Source: a bacterium
GTDB taxonomy: Bacteria; SZUA-182; DTGQ01
Direction: 5' to 3'
Length of the DNA stretch: 64,000 nucleotides
Assembly (NCBI GenBank): GCA_040755755.1
Contig: JBFLZW010000054.1
Span: 70,204-134,203, forward strand
Shown: positions 45,592 through 53,840 of the stretch, piece after piece
Layout: each line of letters opens with the position of its first letter
Position numbering within the stretch: the first letter of the stretch is position 1
Translations under genes and position numbers: made by a program
The notes under the pieces: model-generated
The model's input: only the letters and a program-made list of their open reading frames with translations
The model's database searches: none
Told to the model about the DNA's origin: nothing

Positions 45592-46239
45592 ATGATTATT
45601 ACCAGGCCAAAACCCTTTGGTGAAGTTTGCAGTGCCCTTCAGGGAAAAAAGAAGGTCTTTCTGGTCGGCTGCGGCCTGTGTGCAGCCCTCTGCCAGAGCG
45701 GAGGAGAAGAGCAGGTGCTGAAGATGAGAGAGCGCCTTACGGATGAAGGCCATGCGGTTTCGGGGTATGCCGTACTTGAGGCTGTCTGTCACCTGCTGAA
45801 GAGTAAAAAAGAGCTGCGGGCCAGGAGGGCCGAACTGGAGGACATCGAGGCTATCCTGGTCATGGCCTGCGGGGCCGGTGTCCAGGCCGTGGCACAACTG
45901 GCGCAGATACCGGCTGTAGCTGCTCTTGACACGCTGTTTCTCGGCAATGTGCAGCGGTTTGGCCAGTTCGAAGAGCGCTGCTCCCTGTGCGGTGAGTGCA
46001 TTCTGAATACAACGGGCGGTATCTGTCCGGTGACCACCTGCTCCAAGGGGCTCCTGAACGGCCCGTGCGGAGGGATGCAAGAGGGTAAATGTGAGCTGGA
46101 CCCTGAGCGGGATTGTGCCTGGGTCCTGATTTACGATCGGCTGAAAGCGGCAGGGCAGGGGGAGAAGCCTCAGCAAATTCGTGCTCCGCGGGACTATTCC
46201 CCATGCACTAGGCCCCGCAAGCTGGCAGTTGAGAAATAG
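45592..46239 (+). CDS. metV: MetV, zinc/Fe-S subunit of methylene-THF reductase (copy 1)
   Basis: 215 residues. N-terminal ~120 residues carry GCGLCAALC; the C-terminal MTHFR_C region has CSLCGECILNTTGGICPVTTC and GPCGG...GKCELD, many Cys that bind zinc/Fe-S. In acetogens MetV is the essential small partner of MetF. Gene order gcvH-metV-metF, with 2- and 3-base spacings, indicates one transcript. Confidence 0.9.
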   Translation: MIITRPKPFGEVCSALQGKKKVFLVGCGLCAALCQSGGEEQVLKMRERLTDEGHAVSGYAVLEAVCHLLKSKKELRARRAELEDIEAILVMACGAGVQAVAQLAQIPAVAALDTLFLGNVQRFGQFEERCSLCGECILNTTGGICPVTTCSKGLLNGPCGGMQEGKCELDPERDCAWVLIYDRLKAAGQGEKPQQIRAPRDYSPCTRPRKLAVEK

Positions 46240-46242
46240 CTG

Positions 46243-47148
46243 ATGGAGGAATTAAGTTTTCGGCAGGTCCTGGAAAAGAACCAATTTGCCATCACCGCTG
46301 AACTTGGCCCCCCGAAGGGCACCGATGTATCCCGGATGCTGGCCCATGCCGACAGGCTCAGGGGCAGAGTGCACGGGATCAATGTGACGGATAACCAGAG
46401 CTCGGTCATGAGACTGGGATCTCTGGCTGCCTGTCACCTGCTGAAAGAGCGGGGCTTTGATCCTGTTTTTCAGATAACCTGTCGTGATCGAAACCGTCTT
46501 GCCCTGCAATCCGATCTTCTCAGCGCCAGCGTTTTGGGCATCCGGAACGTCCTGGTTCTGACCGGAGATCATCCCGGAGCGGGCGATCACCCCCAGGCCA
46601 AGGCGGTTTATGATCTTGATTCCACCCAGCTCTTGCAGGTTATTGACCGGCTCAATCACGGAAGGGATATCTCCACCCGATTTATGGGAAAGGCTCTGCC
46701 CAATAGCACAGCACTGACAGGCGGGACGGATCTTTTCCCCGGTGCAGTGGTCAATCCGGAGGCAAACCCGCTGGAGCCCCAAGTCTGGCGGTTTTCCCAA
46801 AAGGTTGCAGCCGGAGCCAGGTTTTTCCAGACCCAGGCTGTCTATGACCTGAAAAGATTCGAAGAGTTCATGAGCTATGCCAGAGAGCTTGGGGCGAAAA
46901 TCCTGGCCGGTATTCTTGTGGTGCGATCTGCGGCTGCGGTCCGGTACATCAATAAAAATGTTCCTGGTGTTACCGTGCCGGATTGGGTGATCAAAGAGCT
47001 TGAGTCTTCGCCCGACCCCCTGGAAGCAGGGATCAGGATTGCCGGTCGCCAGATTCGGGAATTCAAGGGCTTGTGTGCGGGCGTGCATATTATGGCCATC
47101 GGGCTGGAGGATAAAATTCCTGCTGTCTTGGATGAAGCGGGGATTTGA
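46243..47148 (+). CDS. metF: Methylenetetrahydrofolate reductase (copy 1)
   Basis: 301 residues, FAD TIM barrel that reduces methylene-THF to methyl-THF. TAELGPPKGTD, NVTDNQSS, QITCRDRNRLAL, LVLTGDHP and YDLDSTQL are family motifs. It lies 3 bases downstream of metV. This copy has a shorter central part than copy 2 and clearly differs from it. Confidence 0.92.
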   Translation: MEELSFRQVLEKNQFAITAELGPPKGTDVSRMLAHADRLRGRVHGINVTDNQSSVMRLGSLAACHLLKERGFDPVFQITCRDRNRLALQSDLLSASVLGIRNVLVLTGDHPGAGDHPQAKAVYDLDSTQLLQVIDRLNHGRDISTRFMGKALPNSTALTGGTDLFPGAVVNPEANPLEPQVWRFSQKVAAGARFFQTQAVYDLKRFEEFMSYARELGAKILAGILVVRSAAAVRYINKNVPGVTVPDWVIKELESSPDPLEAGIRIAGRQIREFKGLCAGVHIMAIGLEDKIPAVLDEAGI

Positions 47149-47285
47149 GTGATCAGTGGTCAGTGGCCAGTGGTCAGTGATCAATGGCCACTGATCAGTG
47201 GTCAGTTAAATAAAGTTATCGGTTCGAAGTTATCAGTTTTCAGTTTTTTACTGGTAACTGAAAACTGATAACTGATAACTTCTTT
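47148..47285. repeat. Dispersed CAGTGGTCAGT/ATCAGT repeat with 18-bp stem
   Basis: Starts right after the metF stop with GTGATCAGTGGTCAGTGGCC units. It then has a perfect 18-bp inverted repeat, 47228-47245 with 47256-47273 around ten bases, built of AGTTATCAGTTTTCAGTT. It separates metF from the Hdr-like genes and could form a strong hairpin in RNA. Confidence 0.8.
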
Positions 47286-47304
47286 TTAAAGGAGGTTTCA
47301 GACC

Positions 47305-48582
47305 TTGAACGATCAGGATCAAGCCATTGTTATCGGCGGCGGGATTGCCGGGGTCAGCTCTGCCCTTTCCCTGGCTGATAGTGGCTGCCAGGTATATGTT
47401 ATTGAAAAAAAATCAAGTATCGGCGGACATGCTCTTCGCTTCGGCTGCAAGGCTACCGATCAGTGTAACACCTGCGGTGTCTGCCTGGCAAAGGACAGGA
47501 TTATGAAAGCCGCCTCCCAGCCCAATATTCACCTCCTGCCTCAGTCCGAGGTGGTAGGGGTGCGGGAGAATGGAGCAGGCTTTACCGTTACGGTCCGAAA
47601 GCAGCCGCGGTTTATCGATCAGGAAAAATGTGTTGCCTGCTCCGTGTGCTACCAGAGTTGCCCAAAGCCGGGAGCGGCAATCAGCCGTCCCTATCTTTCT
47701 TCCATCCCGAACGTATTTTCCATCAACCGGGATCAATGCCTGCACTTTCAGCAGGGAGCGGCAGGCTGCACCCTCTGTCAGGAGAGTTGTCCGGCTGGAG
47801 CCATTTCCTTCGATCGGCAGGAAGAGATGACAACCCTGCGGGCTTCTGCCGTGGTTGTGGCTACCGGCTTTTCAGCCTACGATGCCAGGCAAAAAGGGCA
47901 CCTTGGCTATGGCCGCATCCCGCAGGTAATCTCGGGGCTGGACCTTGAGCAGCGTCTGCTTGACGGAGATGCCACGGCCCTCGTTGAGAAGGCGCAGGGG
48001 AAGCCCCGGATAGCCTTTATCCAGTGTGTCGGCTCCCGCGATCCGCACATCAATCAGGATTACTGCTCACGGGTGTGTTGCAAATATGCTGTCCGGATGG
48101 CTGCCAAGCTCAAATCCCAATTGCCGGAGGCTGACGTAACCATTTTTTACATTGACCTTCAGCGGACGGAGCGGGAATTCCTTTCCCTGATCGAGCGGGT
48201 GAAGGAAAAAATCCGCCTGGTGAAAGGGCTTCCGGTGGAAATCGAGCCGGCGGCAGGAGGCGGGGTATCGATGCGGTATGAGGATATCGACCAGGGACGC
48301 ATGGGGAAGGCCGAATTCGATCTGGTCGTCTTATCGGTGGGAATCAGCCCCTGCGGTGAAAATCAATCTCTGGCTCAAAGCCTGGGCCTGAAGGTTGGGG
48401 CGGATGGATTTTTTGCAGCGGTCAACCTTACGGATTCCACGGTAACATCCCGCAAGGGTATTTTCCTGGCCGGTACCTGCCAGGGGCCAAAGAGCCTCGT
48501 GGAATCCATTTCGCATGGCCAGGAAGCGGCCTTGCGGGCACTTGCCTTCATGAAGAGGCGGGAGGAGGTATATCATGGATAG
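47305..48582 (+). CDS. HdrA/QmoA-like FAD and Fe-S protein (copy 1)
   Basis: 425 residues. FAD loop VIGGGIAGVSSALSLADSG; CNTCGVCLAK; two [4Fe-4S] motifs CVACSVCYQSCPKPG and CTLCQESCPAGA; then IQCVGSRD and CSRVCCKYA, typical of HdrA-type proteins, and a closing FAD box GIFLAGTCQGPKSLVESISHG. Length is close to QmoA rather than full HdrA. It would pass electrons between partner subunits. An AAAGGAGG site precedes it; its end overlaps the next gene by 8 bases. Confidence 0.88.
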   Translation: MNDQDQAIVIGGGIAGVSSALSLADSGCQVYVIEKKSSIGGHALRFGCKATDQCNTCGVCLAKDRIMKAASQPNIHLLPQSEVVGVRENGAGFTVTVRKQPRFIDQEKCVACSVCYQSCPKPGAAISRPYLSSIPNVFSINRDQCLHFQQGAAGCTLCQESCPAGAISFDRQEEMTTLRASAVVVATGFSAYDARQKGHLGYGRIPQVISGLDLEQRLLDGDATALVEKAQGKPRIAFIQCVGSRDPHINQDYCSRVCCKYAVRMAAKLKSQLPEADVTIFYIDLQRTEREFLSLIERVKEKIRLVKGLPVEIEPAAGGGVSMRYEDIDQGRMGKAEFDLVVLSVGISPCGENQSLAQSLGLKVGADGFFAAVNLTDSTVTSRKGIFLAGTCQGPKSLVESISHGQEAALRALAFMKRREEVYHG

Positions 48583-50347
48583 TCCGCTCAAGATCGGGGT
48601 GTTCCTGTGCACCTGCGGCCATATGATGAATGATTATTTCGATACCAGGCTTTTGCTGGATTCCGCGGCCAGGGTCCCCGGTGTGACCTGTGTGGATGAG
48701 AACCGCTTTCTATGTACCAGAAGCGGCCTCGAGTGGCTGAAGATCAAGATTGCCCAATCCGGCTGCAACCGCATAGTCATTGCCGGATGCTCACCGCATC
48801 AGCATGAATTCAAGTTCATGCAGGCGCTTGAAGAGGCGGGTTTGAATCGCTCCTTGCTGGCCATTGCCAATATCCGGGAAGGCTGCGCCTGGGTGTGTTC
48901 GGAAAAGAGCGAATGCCAGCCGAAAGCTCAGCGGATGATCGCGGCTGCAATCCGCCGGGTGGCTCAGGCCAGACCTGTGGAAAAGGTGCAAACCAGGATG
49001 AATCCTTCGGCCCTGGTCATCGGCGCGGGATCGACCGGCGTTCGGATGGCGCTGGAGCTGCACCGGCTGGGTATTCAGCCTGTCCTGATCGACCGGAATT
49101 CCCAGGCAGGCCAGGTGGATACTTCCCTGCTCAGCCCCTGCACCGGGGGTGCCTGCACGGAGACCCTGGACCAGCGGCAGCAACTGGCGTCCGGGCTGAA
49201 AGAGCTTGGTGACAAGAAGATCGGGATTTTAACCTCCACCGAGGTCAGGGATGTGGCCGGCGGCCCCGGAGCTTTCCAGGTTACCCTCGATATGCAAGGC
49301 CAGGACAAGGTCCTTGAGGTCGGAAGCATTGTGGTCAGTACCGGCTTGCAGAGCCGGGACGGGCAGGGGCTGGCTGGTGTGGGCTCCTCCAACCGGATCG
49401 TTGGTCTCACCCGGCTGCGGGATATGGCCGCTGGCGAACGAAAGACCCTTGAGCGGATCATGATGAGCCCGGATAAGCGGACCAAGTATGTCTGCTTCAT
49501 CCTTGGTGCATCGCAGGGGGGAGGATCACGCGGGGCTTTTGCCAAGAGGGCAACCGTCATGGCCCTGAACGAAGCCATTGCCCTGAAAAAGCAATTTAAG
49601 GCGGAGGTTATGGTTGCCGCCGGTGATATCATGGTCTGCGGCACGGAACTGGAATCCCTGTACCGGCTGGCCCGTGAATCCGGGGTCCTGTTCTTCCGGT
49701 TCACGGAAAGCACCCGGCCTGAAGTCAGCCTTGAAAAGGGAATCATCACCGTAAAGCTGTATGATCCTGCCCTTGCCGGAACGGGAAACGGAAACGGGAA
49801 CGGAGAAGGGGGAGGTGGTCGCCCCATCTCGGTCCTGGCCGACCTTCTCATCCTTGAGGATGAAGTCCTCCCCGCTGAGGGGACTCAAAATCTGCAAAGC
49901 GTTCTCAGGATCAATCTGAACGACAGAGGATTTTACCGGGAAGGCTTTTTCCAGGGAGGAAACATTCACCTTGCGCCAAACCTCTCGAACCGGAAGGGGA
50001 TCTTTGTAGCCGGGGCCTGCCACGGAAAAGAGGAAACTTCCGAGATCCTCAGCGATATCCGGTCGGTGGCTATGGCTGTCTGCTCCCTGGTATCCCAGGC
50101 AAATGCCGGGGTGGAGCGCAAGGTGGTCATCAACACCGAAAAGTGCGCCCTGTGCCTGACCTGCATCCGTACCTGCCCGCACCGGGCCATCGAGGTCGGA
50201 GAGGTCGAGGCCGGGCAGAAATGGGGGGCCAAGGTCATGCCCGAAGCCTGCCAGGGGTGTGGAATCTGTGCCGGTGAATGTCCGGCCAAGGCAATTGAAA
50301 TGGTGCAGTATTCTGATGCCCAGATTTTCTCTGAACTAATCTTTTGA
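48575..50347 (+). CDS. HdrA-like FAD and Fe-S protein (copy 2)
   Basis: 590 residues. N-terminal HdrA domain KIGVFLCTCGHMM; FAD loop VIGAGSTGVRMALELHRLG; C-terminal pair of [4Fe-4S] motifs CALCLTCIRTCP and CQGCGICAGECP. Compared with QmoB or HdrA the closing Mvh-D-like domain is separate (next gene). An odd linker of Gly/Asn/Glu (about residues 404-416) is encoded by a GGAAAC/GGGAAC microsatellite at about 49780-49818. It overlaps its neighbour upstream, and mvhD follows after 11 bases. Confidence 0.88.
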   Translation: MDSPLKIGVFLCTCGHMMNDYFDTRLLLDSAARVPGVTCVDENRFLCTRSGLEWLKIKIAQSGCNRIVIAGCSPHQHEFKFMQALEEAGLNRSLLAIANIREGCAWVCSEKSECQPKAQRMIAAAIRRVAQARPVEKVQTRMNPSALVIGAGSTGVRMALELHRLGIQPVLIDRNSQAGQVDTSLLSPCTGGACTETLDQRQQLASGLKELGDKKIGILTSTEVRDVAGGPGAFQVTLDMQGQDKVLEVGSIVVSTGLQSRDGQGLAGVGSSNRIVGLTRLRDMAAGERKTLERIMMSPDKRTKYVCFILGASQGGGSRGAFAKRATVMALNEAIALKKQFKAEVMVAAGDIMVCGTELESLYRLARESGVLFFRFTESTRPEVSLEKGIITVKLYDPALAGTGNGNGNGEGGGGRPISVLADLLILEDEVLPAEGTQNLQSVLRINLNDRGFYREGFFQGGNIHLAPNLSNRKGIFVAGACHGKEETSEILSDIRSVAMAVCSLVSQANAGVERKVVINTEKCALCLTCIRTCPHRAIEVGEVEAGQKWGAKVMPEACQGCGICAGECPAKAIEMVQYSDAQIFSELIF

Positions 50348-50358
50348 GGGGTAAACCA

Positions 50359-50772
50359 ATGGATTTTACACCGGCCATTGTGGCTTTTTGTTGTGAAAAT
50401 TCTGCCTATCGGGCGGCGGATACAGCAGGGGCGCGGCAGGAAGGATACCCTTCCAACATCAAAATCTGCCGGCTTCCCTGTTCGGGAAAGCTCGAAGTTA
50501 TTCATATCCTGAAGGCTTTTGAAGAGGGTGCTGATGGGGTTTTTGTCTTTGGCTGTCACCCGGATAGCTGCAAGTTTCTGTCAGGGAACGTGCGGGCAGG
50601 AAAGAGGGTCGATCATACGGCTGCCATGCTGGAGAAGCTGGGAATCGAAAAAGAGCGGCTGCGATTCTTCTATCTGTCCGAACTGGAATGGACTCAATTC
50701 GTGGATCTGGTTCGACAGGGCAATGAAAGTATCAGGAGCCTGGGGCCCAGTCCGGTAAAGGTGAAACCATGA
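50359..50772 (+). CDS. mvhD: MvhD-type iron-sulfur subunit
   Basis: 137 residues from ATG 50359 (GAGGGG upstream; TTG 50344 would overlap the prior stop). FCCENSAY, RLPCSGKLEV, the FGCHPDSCKFLSGN pair and the C-terminal helices are standard for MvhD/FlpD, a [2Fe-2S] carrier that links an Hdr module to hydrogenase, formate dehydrogenase or MetF. It overlaps metV copy 2 by 4 bases (ATGA). Confidence 0.92.
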   Translation: MDFTPAIVAFCCENSAYRAADTAGARQEGYPSNIKICRLPCSGKLEVIHILKAFEEGADGVFVFGCHPDSCKFLSGNVRAGKRVDHTAAMLEKLGIEKERLRFFYLSELEWTQFVDLVRQGNESIRSLGPSPVKVKP

Positions 50773-51437
50773 TTGTTGCAGATCAGAAAGATATAACCGA
50801 AATTATCGCCATGACCGAAGGTTACCGCAATATTCTGGTAATCGGCTGTGATACCTGTGTGACGGTTTGCCTGGCCGGTGGAGCCAAGGAAGTGGCCATT
50901 CTGGCTTCCGGGCTGCGGCTGGCAGCCAAGGCCAGCGGCAGGCAGGTGGAAGTGCACGAGACCAGCATCGAGCGCCAGTGCGAGAAAGAGTTTGTTGACG
51001 CTCTGCACAGTGCGGTCAAGGGGCAAGACCTCCTGATCTCCACAGGCTGCGGCATCGGTGTCCAGACCATAGCCGAGCAGTTCCCGCAGATTCCGGTGGT
51101 ACCTGCCCTCAATACCAAAATGCTGGGCCTGCCGGAGCGGCAGGGTGTGTGGGTCGAGCGCTGCCAGGCCTGCGGCCAGTGCATTCTCGATAAAACCGGC
51201 GGTATCTGCCCGATTTCCCGCTGCTCGAAGAGCCTGCTGAATGGCCCCTGCGGGGGATCGCAAAACGGCAAATGTGAAATCAACAAGGATATCGACTGTG
51301 GCTGGCATTTGATTTATGAGCGCCTGAAAGCTCTGGGCAGACTCGCATGCCTCGAAGAGATCATGCCCGCTAAAAACTGGTCCACAAGCCGGGATGGAGG
51401 ACCGCGAAAGGTGATCAGGGAGGATATGTGTCTATGA
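50769..51437 (+). CDS. metV: MetV-like zinc/Fe-S protein (copy 2)
   Basis: 222 residues, same layout as copy 1: GCDTCVTVCLAGGAKEV in the N-terminal part, CQACGQCILDKTGGICPISRC and GPCGGSQNGKCEI in the MTHFR_C part. Divergent from copy 1, not a recent duplicate. Start and stop overlap mvhD and metF copy 2 by ATGA, so it is translated with them. Confidence 0.9.
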   Translation: MIVADQKDITEIIAMTEGYRNILVIGCDTCVTVCLAGGAKEVAILASGLRLAAKASGRQVEVHETSIERQCEKEFVDALHSAVKGQDLLISTGCGIGVQTIAEQFPQIPVVPALNTKMLGLPERQGVWVERCQACGQCILDKTGGICPISRCSKSLLNGPCGGSQNGKCEINKDIDCGWHLIYERLKALGRLACLEEIMPAKNWSTSRDGGPRKVIREDMCL

Positions 51438-52375
51438 AGGCAGGCAGCCGTCTGGAACAATTGTTGACTCGAGGGGAATTTGTGGCTACCGCGGAGCTGG
51501 GGCCACCAAAGAGTGCGGATATTCAATTGATTAAACGTAAGGCCGAGATACTGCGCGGATTTGCGGATGCCGTCAATATCACCGATAATCAGACCGCCAT
51601 CGTCCGGGTGTCCAGCGTTGCCGCCGGGAAAATCGCCCTGGACGAGGGTCTTGAGCCCATCATTCAGATGACCTGCCGGGACCGGAACCGCCTGGCCATG
51701 CAGGCCGATATCCTGGGAGCGTATGTGCTTGGCCTGCGAAATCTTCTATGCCTGAGCGGGGACCATCAGAGCTTCGGCAACCATCCCCAGTCCAAGAACG
51801 TATACGACCTGGATTCCATCCAACTGGTGCAGATGTTCAAGAACATGCGGGATGAAAAGGTCTTTCAGTGCGGCGAGGAGATCCGGAATACCAAGAAGTC
51901 AGAAATCATGGAGCCGCGAATGTTTTTGGGCGTGGCCGCCAACCCCTTCGGTGATCCCTTCGAATTCCGCGTGGTCCGGCTGGCCAAGAAAATCAAGGCC
52001 GGAGCCGATTTTGTTCAGACCCAGTGCATCTTCGATCTGCCCAAATTCAAGCGCTGGATGCAGATGGTGGTCGATCAGGGCCTGCACGAGAAAGTATACA
52101 TCCTGGCCGGAATCATGCCCATCAAGTCCCCCAAGGTGCTTCAGTACATGAAGAACAACGTGGCCGGAATGAGCATCCCGGATGAACTCATCCGCCGGAT
52201 GGAAGGGGCAAAAGACGCCAAGGCCGAAGGGGTCAGGATTTGCGTGGAGCTGATTCAGCAGGCGCGGGAAATCCCCGGCGTGCGCGGAGTGCACATCATG
52301 GCCGTGGAGTGGGAGGAGATCGTGCCGACTATTGTCAAGGATGCGGGCCTGTGGCCGAGGCCACAGGTGGGGTAG
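51434..52375 (+). CDS. metF: Methylenetetrahydrofolate reductase (copy 2)
   Basis: 313 residues from ATG 51434, which overlaps the metV stop as ATGA; GTG 51428 is the alternative. FAD-binding and folate motifs TAELGPPKSAD, NITDNQTA, QMTCRDRNRLAM and LLCLSGDH. It has a longer central loop (NPFGDPFEFRVVRLAKKI) than copy 1. Last gene of the tight hdrA-hdrA-mvhD-metV-metF run, just before the accessory island. Confidence 0.92.
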   Translation: MKAGSRLEQLLTRGEFVATAELGPPKSADIQLIKRKAEILRGFADAVNITDNQTAIVRVSSVAAGKIALDEGLEPIIQMTCRDRNRLAMQADILGAYVLGLRNLLCLSGDHQSFGNHPQSKNVYDLDSIQLVQMFKNMRDEKVFQCGEEIRNTKKSEIMEPRMFLGVAANPFGDPFEFRVVRLAKKIKAGADFVQTQCIFDLPKFKRWMQMVVDQGLHEKVYILAGIMPIKSPKVLQYMKNNVAGMSIPDELIRRMEGAKDAKAEGVRICVELIQQAREIPGVRGVHIMAVEWEEIVPTIVKDAGLWPRPQVG

Positions 52376-52618
52376 TGAGGTTTTTAGTTAATATCTTGAA
52401 TTTGCTGGATCTCATATCCCTCCCCCTTGAGCAGGGAGCCCCTGTGGCAGGGGGAGGTTAGGTGGGGGTGATTGCTCAGCACAGGCAAAACGCTATGCTT
52501 ATGTCCTTCCCTCAATTCCTTCCACCATGTTAGGATTTTTGGGTAAGGGTGAGAGAATCCATAAACCCTTCCCTTATAGTGAGGCAGGGGAGGGGGAGAT
52601 AAGGACAGATGATAGCTC
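52376..52618. other. Gap at island left edge, G/C-rich repeats
   Basis: CCCTCCCCCTTGAGCAGGGAG with facing GGCAGGGGGAGG, then a second block CCCTTCCCTTATAG...GGCAGGGGAGGGGGAG. These resemble common dispersed hairpin elements. No gene. Confidence 0.5.
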
Positions 52619-52822
52619 ATGGAGATTGACGAGGGCCGGATCGAGGAGCTGCTCAAGGAAGCTCTGGTGGAGGTGCTTGAGGAACGAAGGGATACGCTCT
52701 TCTGTGGGCTGGTTGTCGAGGTGTTGGAGGATGTTGCCTTGGCTCATGCAATACGGGAGGGAGAAAGCACAGAGCCGGTAAGCAGGGAGGATGTTTTCAA
52801 GCTGCTGGAAGACAAAGCATGA
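52619..52822 (+). CDS. Small antitoxin-like protein (orphan)
   Basis: 67 residues, acidic, helical: RIEELLKEALVEVLEERRDTLF, EVLEDVALAHAI and SREDVFKLLED. It resembles the small antitoxins that sit before RelE/ParE toxins. No toxin follows: the next gene is a large unrelated protein. Function not shown. Confidence 0.55.
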   Translation: MEIDEGRIEELLKEALVEVLEERRDTLFCGLVVEVLEDVALAHAIREGESTEPVSREDVFKLLEDKA

Positions 52823-52881
52823 AATGATGATTCATGTCCACCAGAGATCTCGAAACCGCTATTGCTCCAAGGAGAATTGAG

Positions 52882-53799
52882 ATGAAACAGGAGAAGAAAA
52901 CGATCTTTGACCAAATGTTGTCCCACATAGGCGATCAAAGTAAAAATCTTCCGAGCATTGAATTGACAGGCTTTGTTGGAATGCATGGTCAGCGAGCCAA
53001 TGGTGAGTTGATGGTAATTGGCCGCTCTGCTAATGAGTGGATAGGAAATCTGTCGCCTGCTGCTTTTTTAAATAAGGAAGAGAGACAACAATTCATTGAT
53101 CAAATCTTCTCGAGAAGTGATAATGAGACAAATTGCCCCTTGCAGTGGGTTAGTGATTGCTGGGGTGCCATACCTATGCATAGGCCACGAGAATTACCCG
53201 ACCAGTGTAGTGGGTCGTCCATGGCAACAGGGGAGGATTGCCTATTGTGGCAAGCGTGGCAATCTAATCTTGAGACATGCACTTGCAAGACAAGGCCCGT
53301 ATTTAATGTGCAATGTACTAAGTGCGTGTATAATAAAAATAGGTACAATACCAAGAAGTCAGCTTTCTGGCGTACTATCCAGCGAGTTATTTTGAACCTT
53401 CAAATTGCAACTGACAGCGCAACTGATTGGCCAAGCCGTATAACCTGGACTAATCTTTACAAGGTTTCTCCTGCCAAGGGAGGGAATCCATACAGTACAT
53501 TGATGGAATTACAGCGCCCCTTTTGCGGAAAACTGCTAAGGCAGGAAATAATTGAGTCCGCTCCCAAGCGGTTGCTCTTTCTGACTGGAATTAATTGGTT
53601 TGAGCCTTTTATACCACTGATTGGCGAGTTCATTGATGTTGTTCGTAGCACTGGTCTAGTTCAACTACGAGGGTATCTTCATATACCTGAAGCAGACTAC
53701 AAGTCGAGTATAGTTGTAGCCCAGCATCCTCAAGGGAAACCAGGGGATCGTTTTGTTCTAGAAGTAACAAACGCTTTCAGGGATATACCTGTGACCTAA
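52882..53799 (+). CDS. Hypothetical protein, possible uracil-DNA glycosylase-like fold
   Basis: 305 residues from ATG 52882 (AAGGAG 6 bases upstream; ATG 52834 is in frame but lacks a site). LMVIGRSANEW near the start, TWTNLYKVSPAKGGNPYS in the middle, LLFLTGINWFEPF and AQHPQGKPGD near the end resemble the motif order of the uracil-DNA glycosylase superfamily, but no exact catalytic motif can be confirmed by eye. A Cys-rich stretch (CTCKTRPVFNVQCTKC) lies in the middle. Function unknown. Confidence 0.55.
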   Translation: MKQEKKTIFDQMLSHIGDQSKNLPSIELTGFVGMHGQRANGELMVIGRSANEWIGNLSPAAFLNKEERQQFIDQIFSRSDNETNCPLQWVSDCWGAIPMHRPRELPDQCSGSSMATGEDCLLWQAWQSNLETCTCKTRPVFNVQCTKCVYNKNRYNTKKSAFWRTIQRVILNLQIATDSATDWPSRITWTNLYKVSPAKGGNPYSTLMELQRPFCGKLLRQEIIESAPKRLLFLTGINWFEPFIPLIGEFIDVVRSTGLVQLRGYLHIPEADYKSSIVVAQHPQGKPGDRFVLEVTNAFRDIPVT

Positions 53800-53840
53800 C
53801 CGGTGGACATCTCTATTCATCATTTTAAGAAGGTAACTAT

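Noticed and set aside
46252-47184. Minus-strand frame opposite metF copy 1
   Set aside because: Antisense to a clear MetF; includes repeat sequence and no motif.
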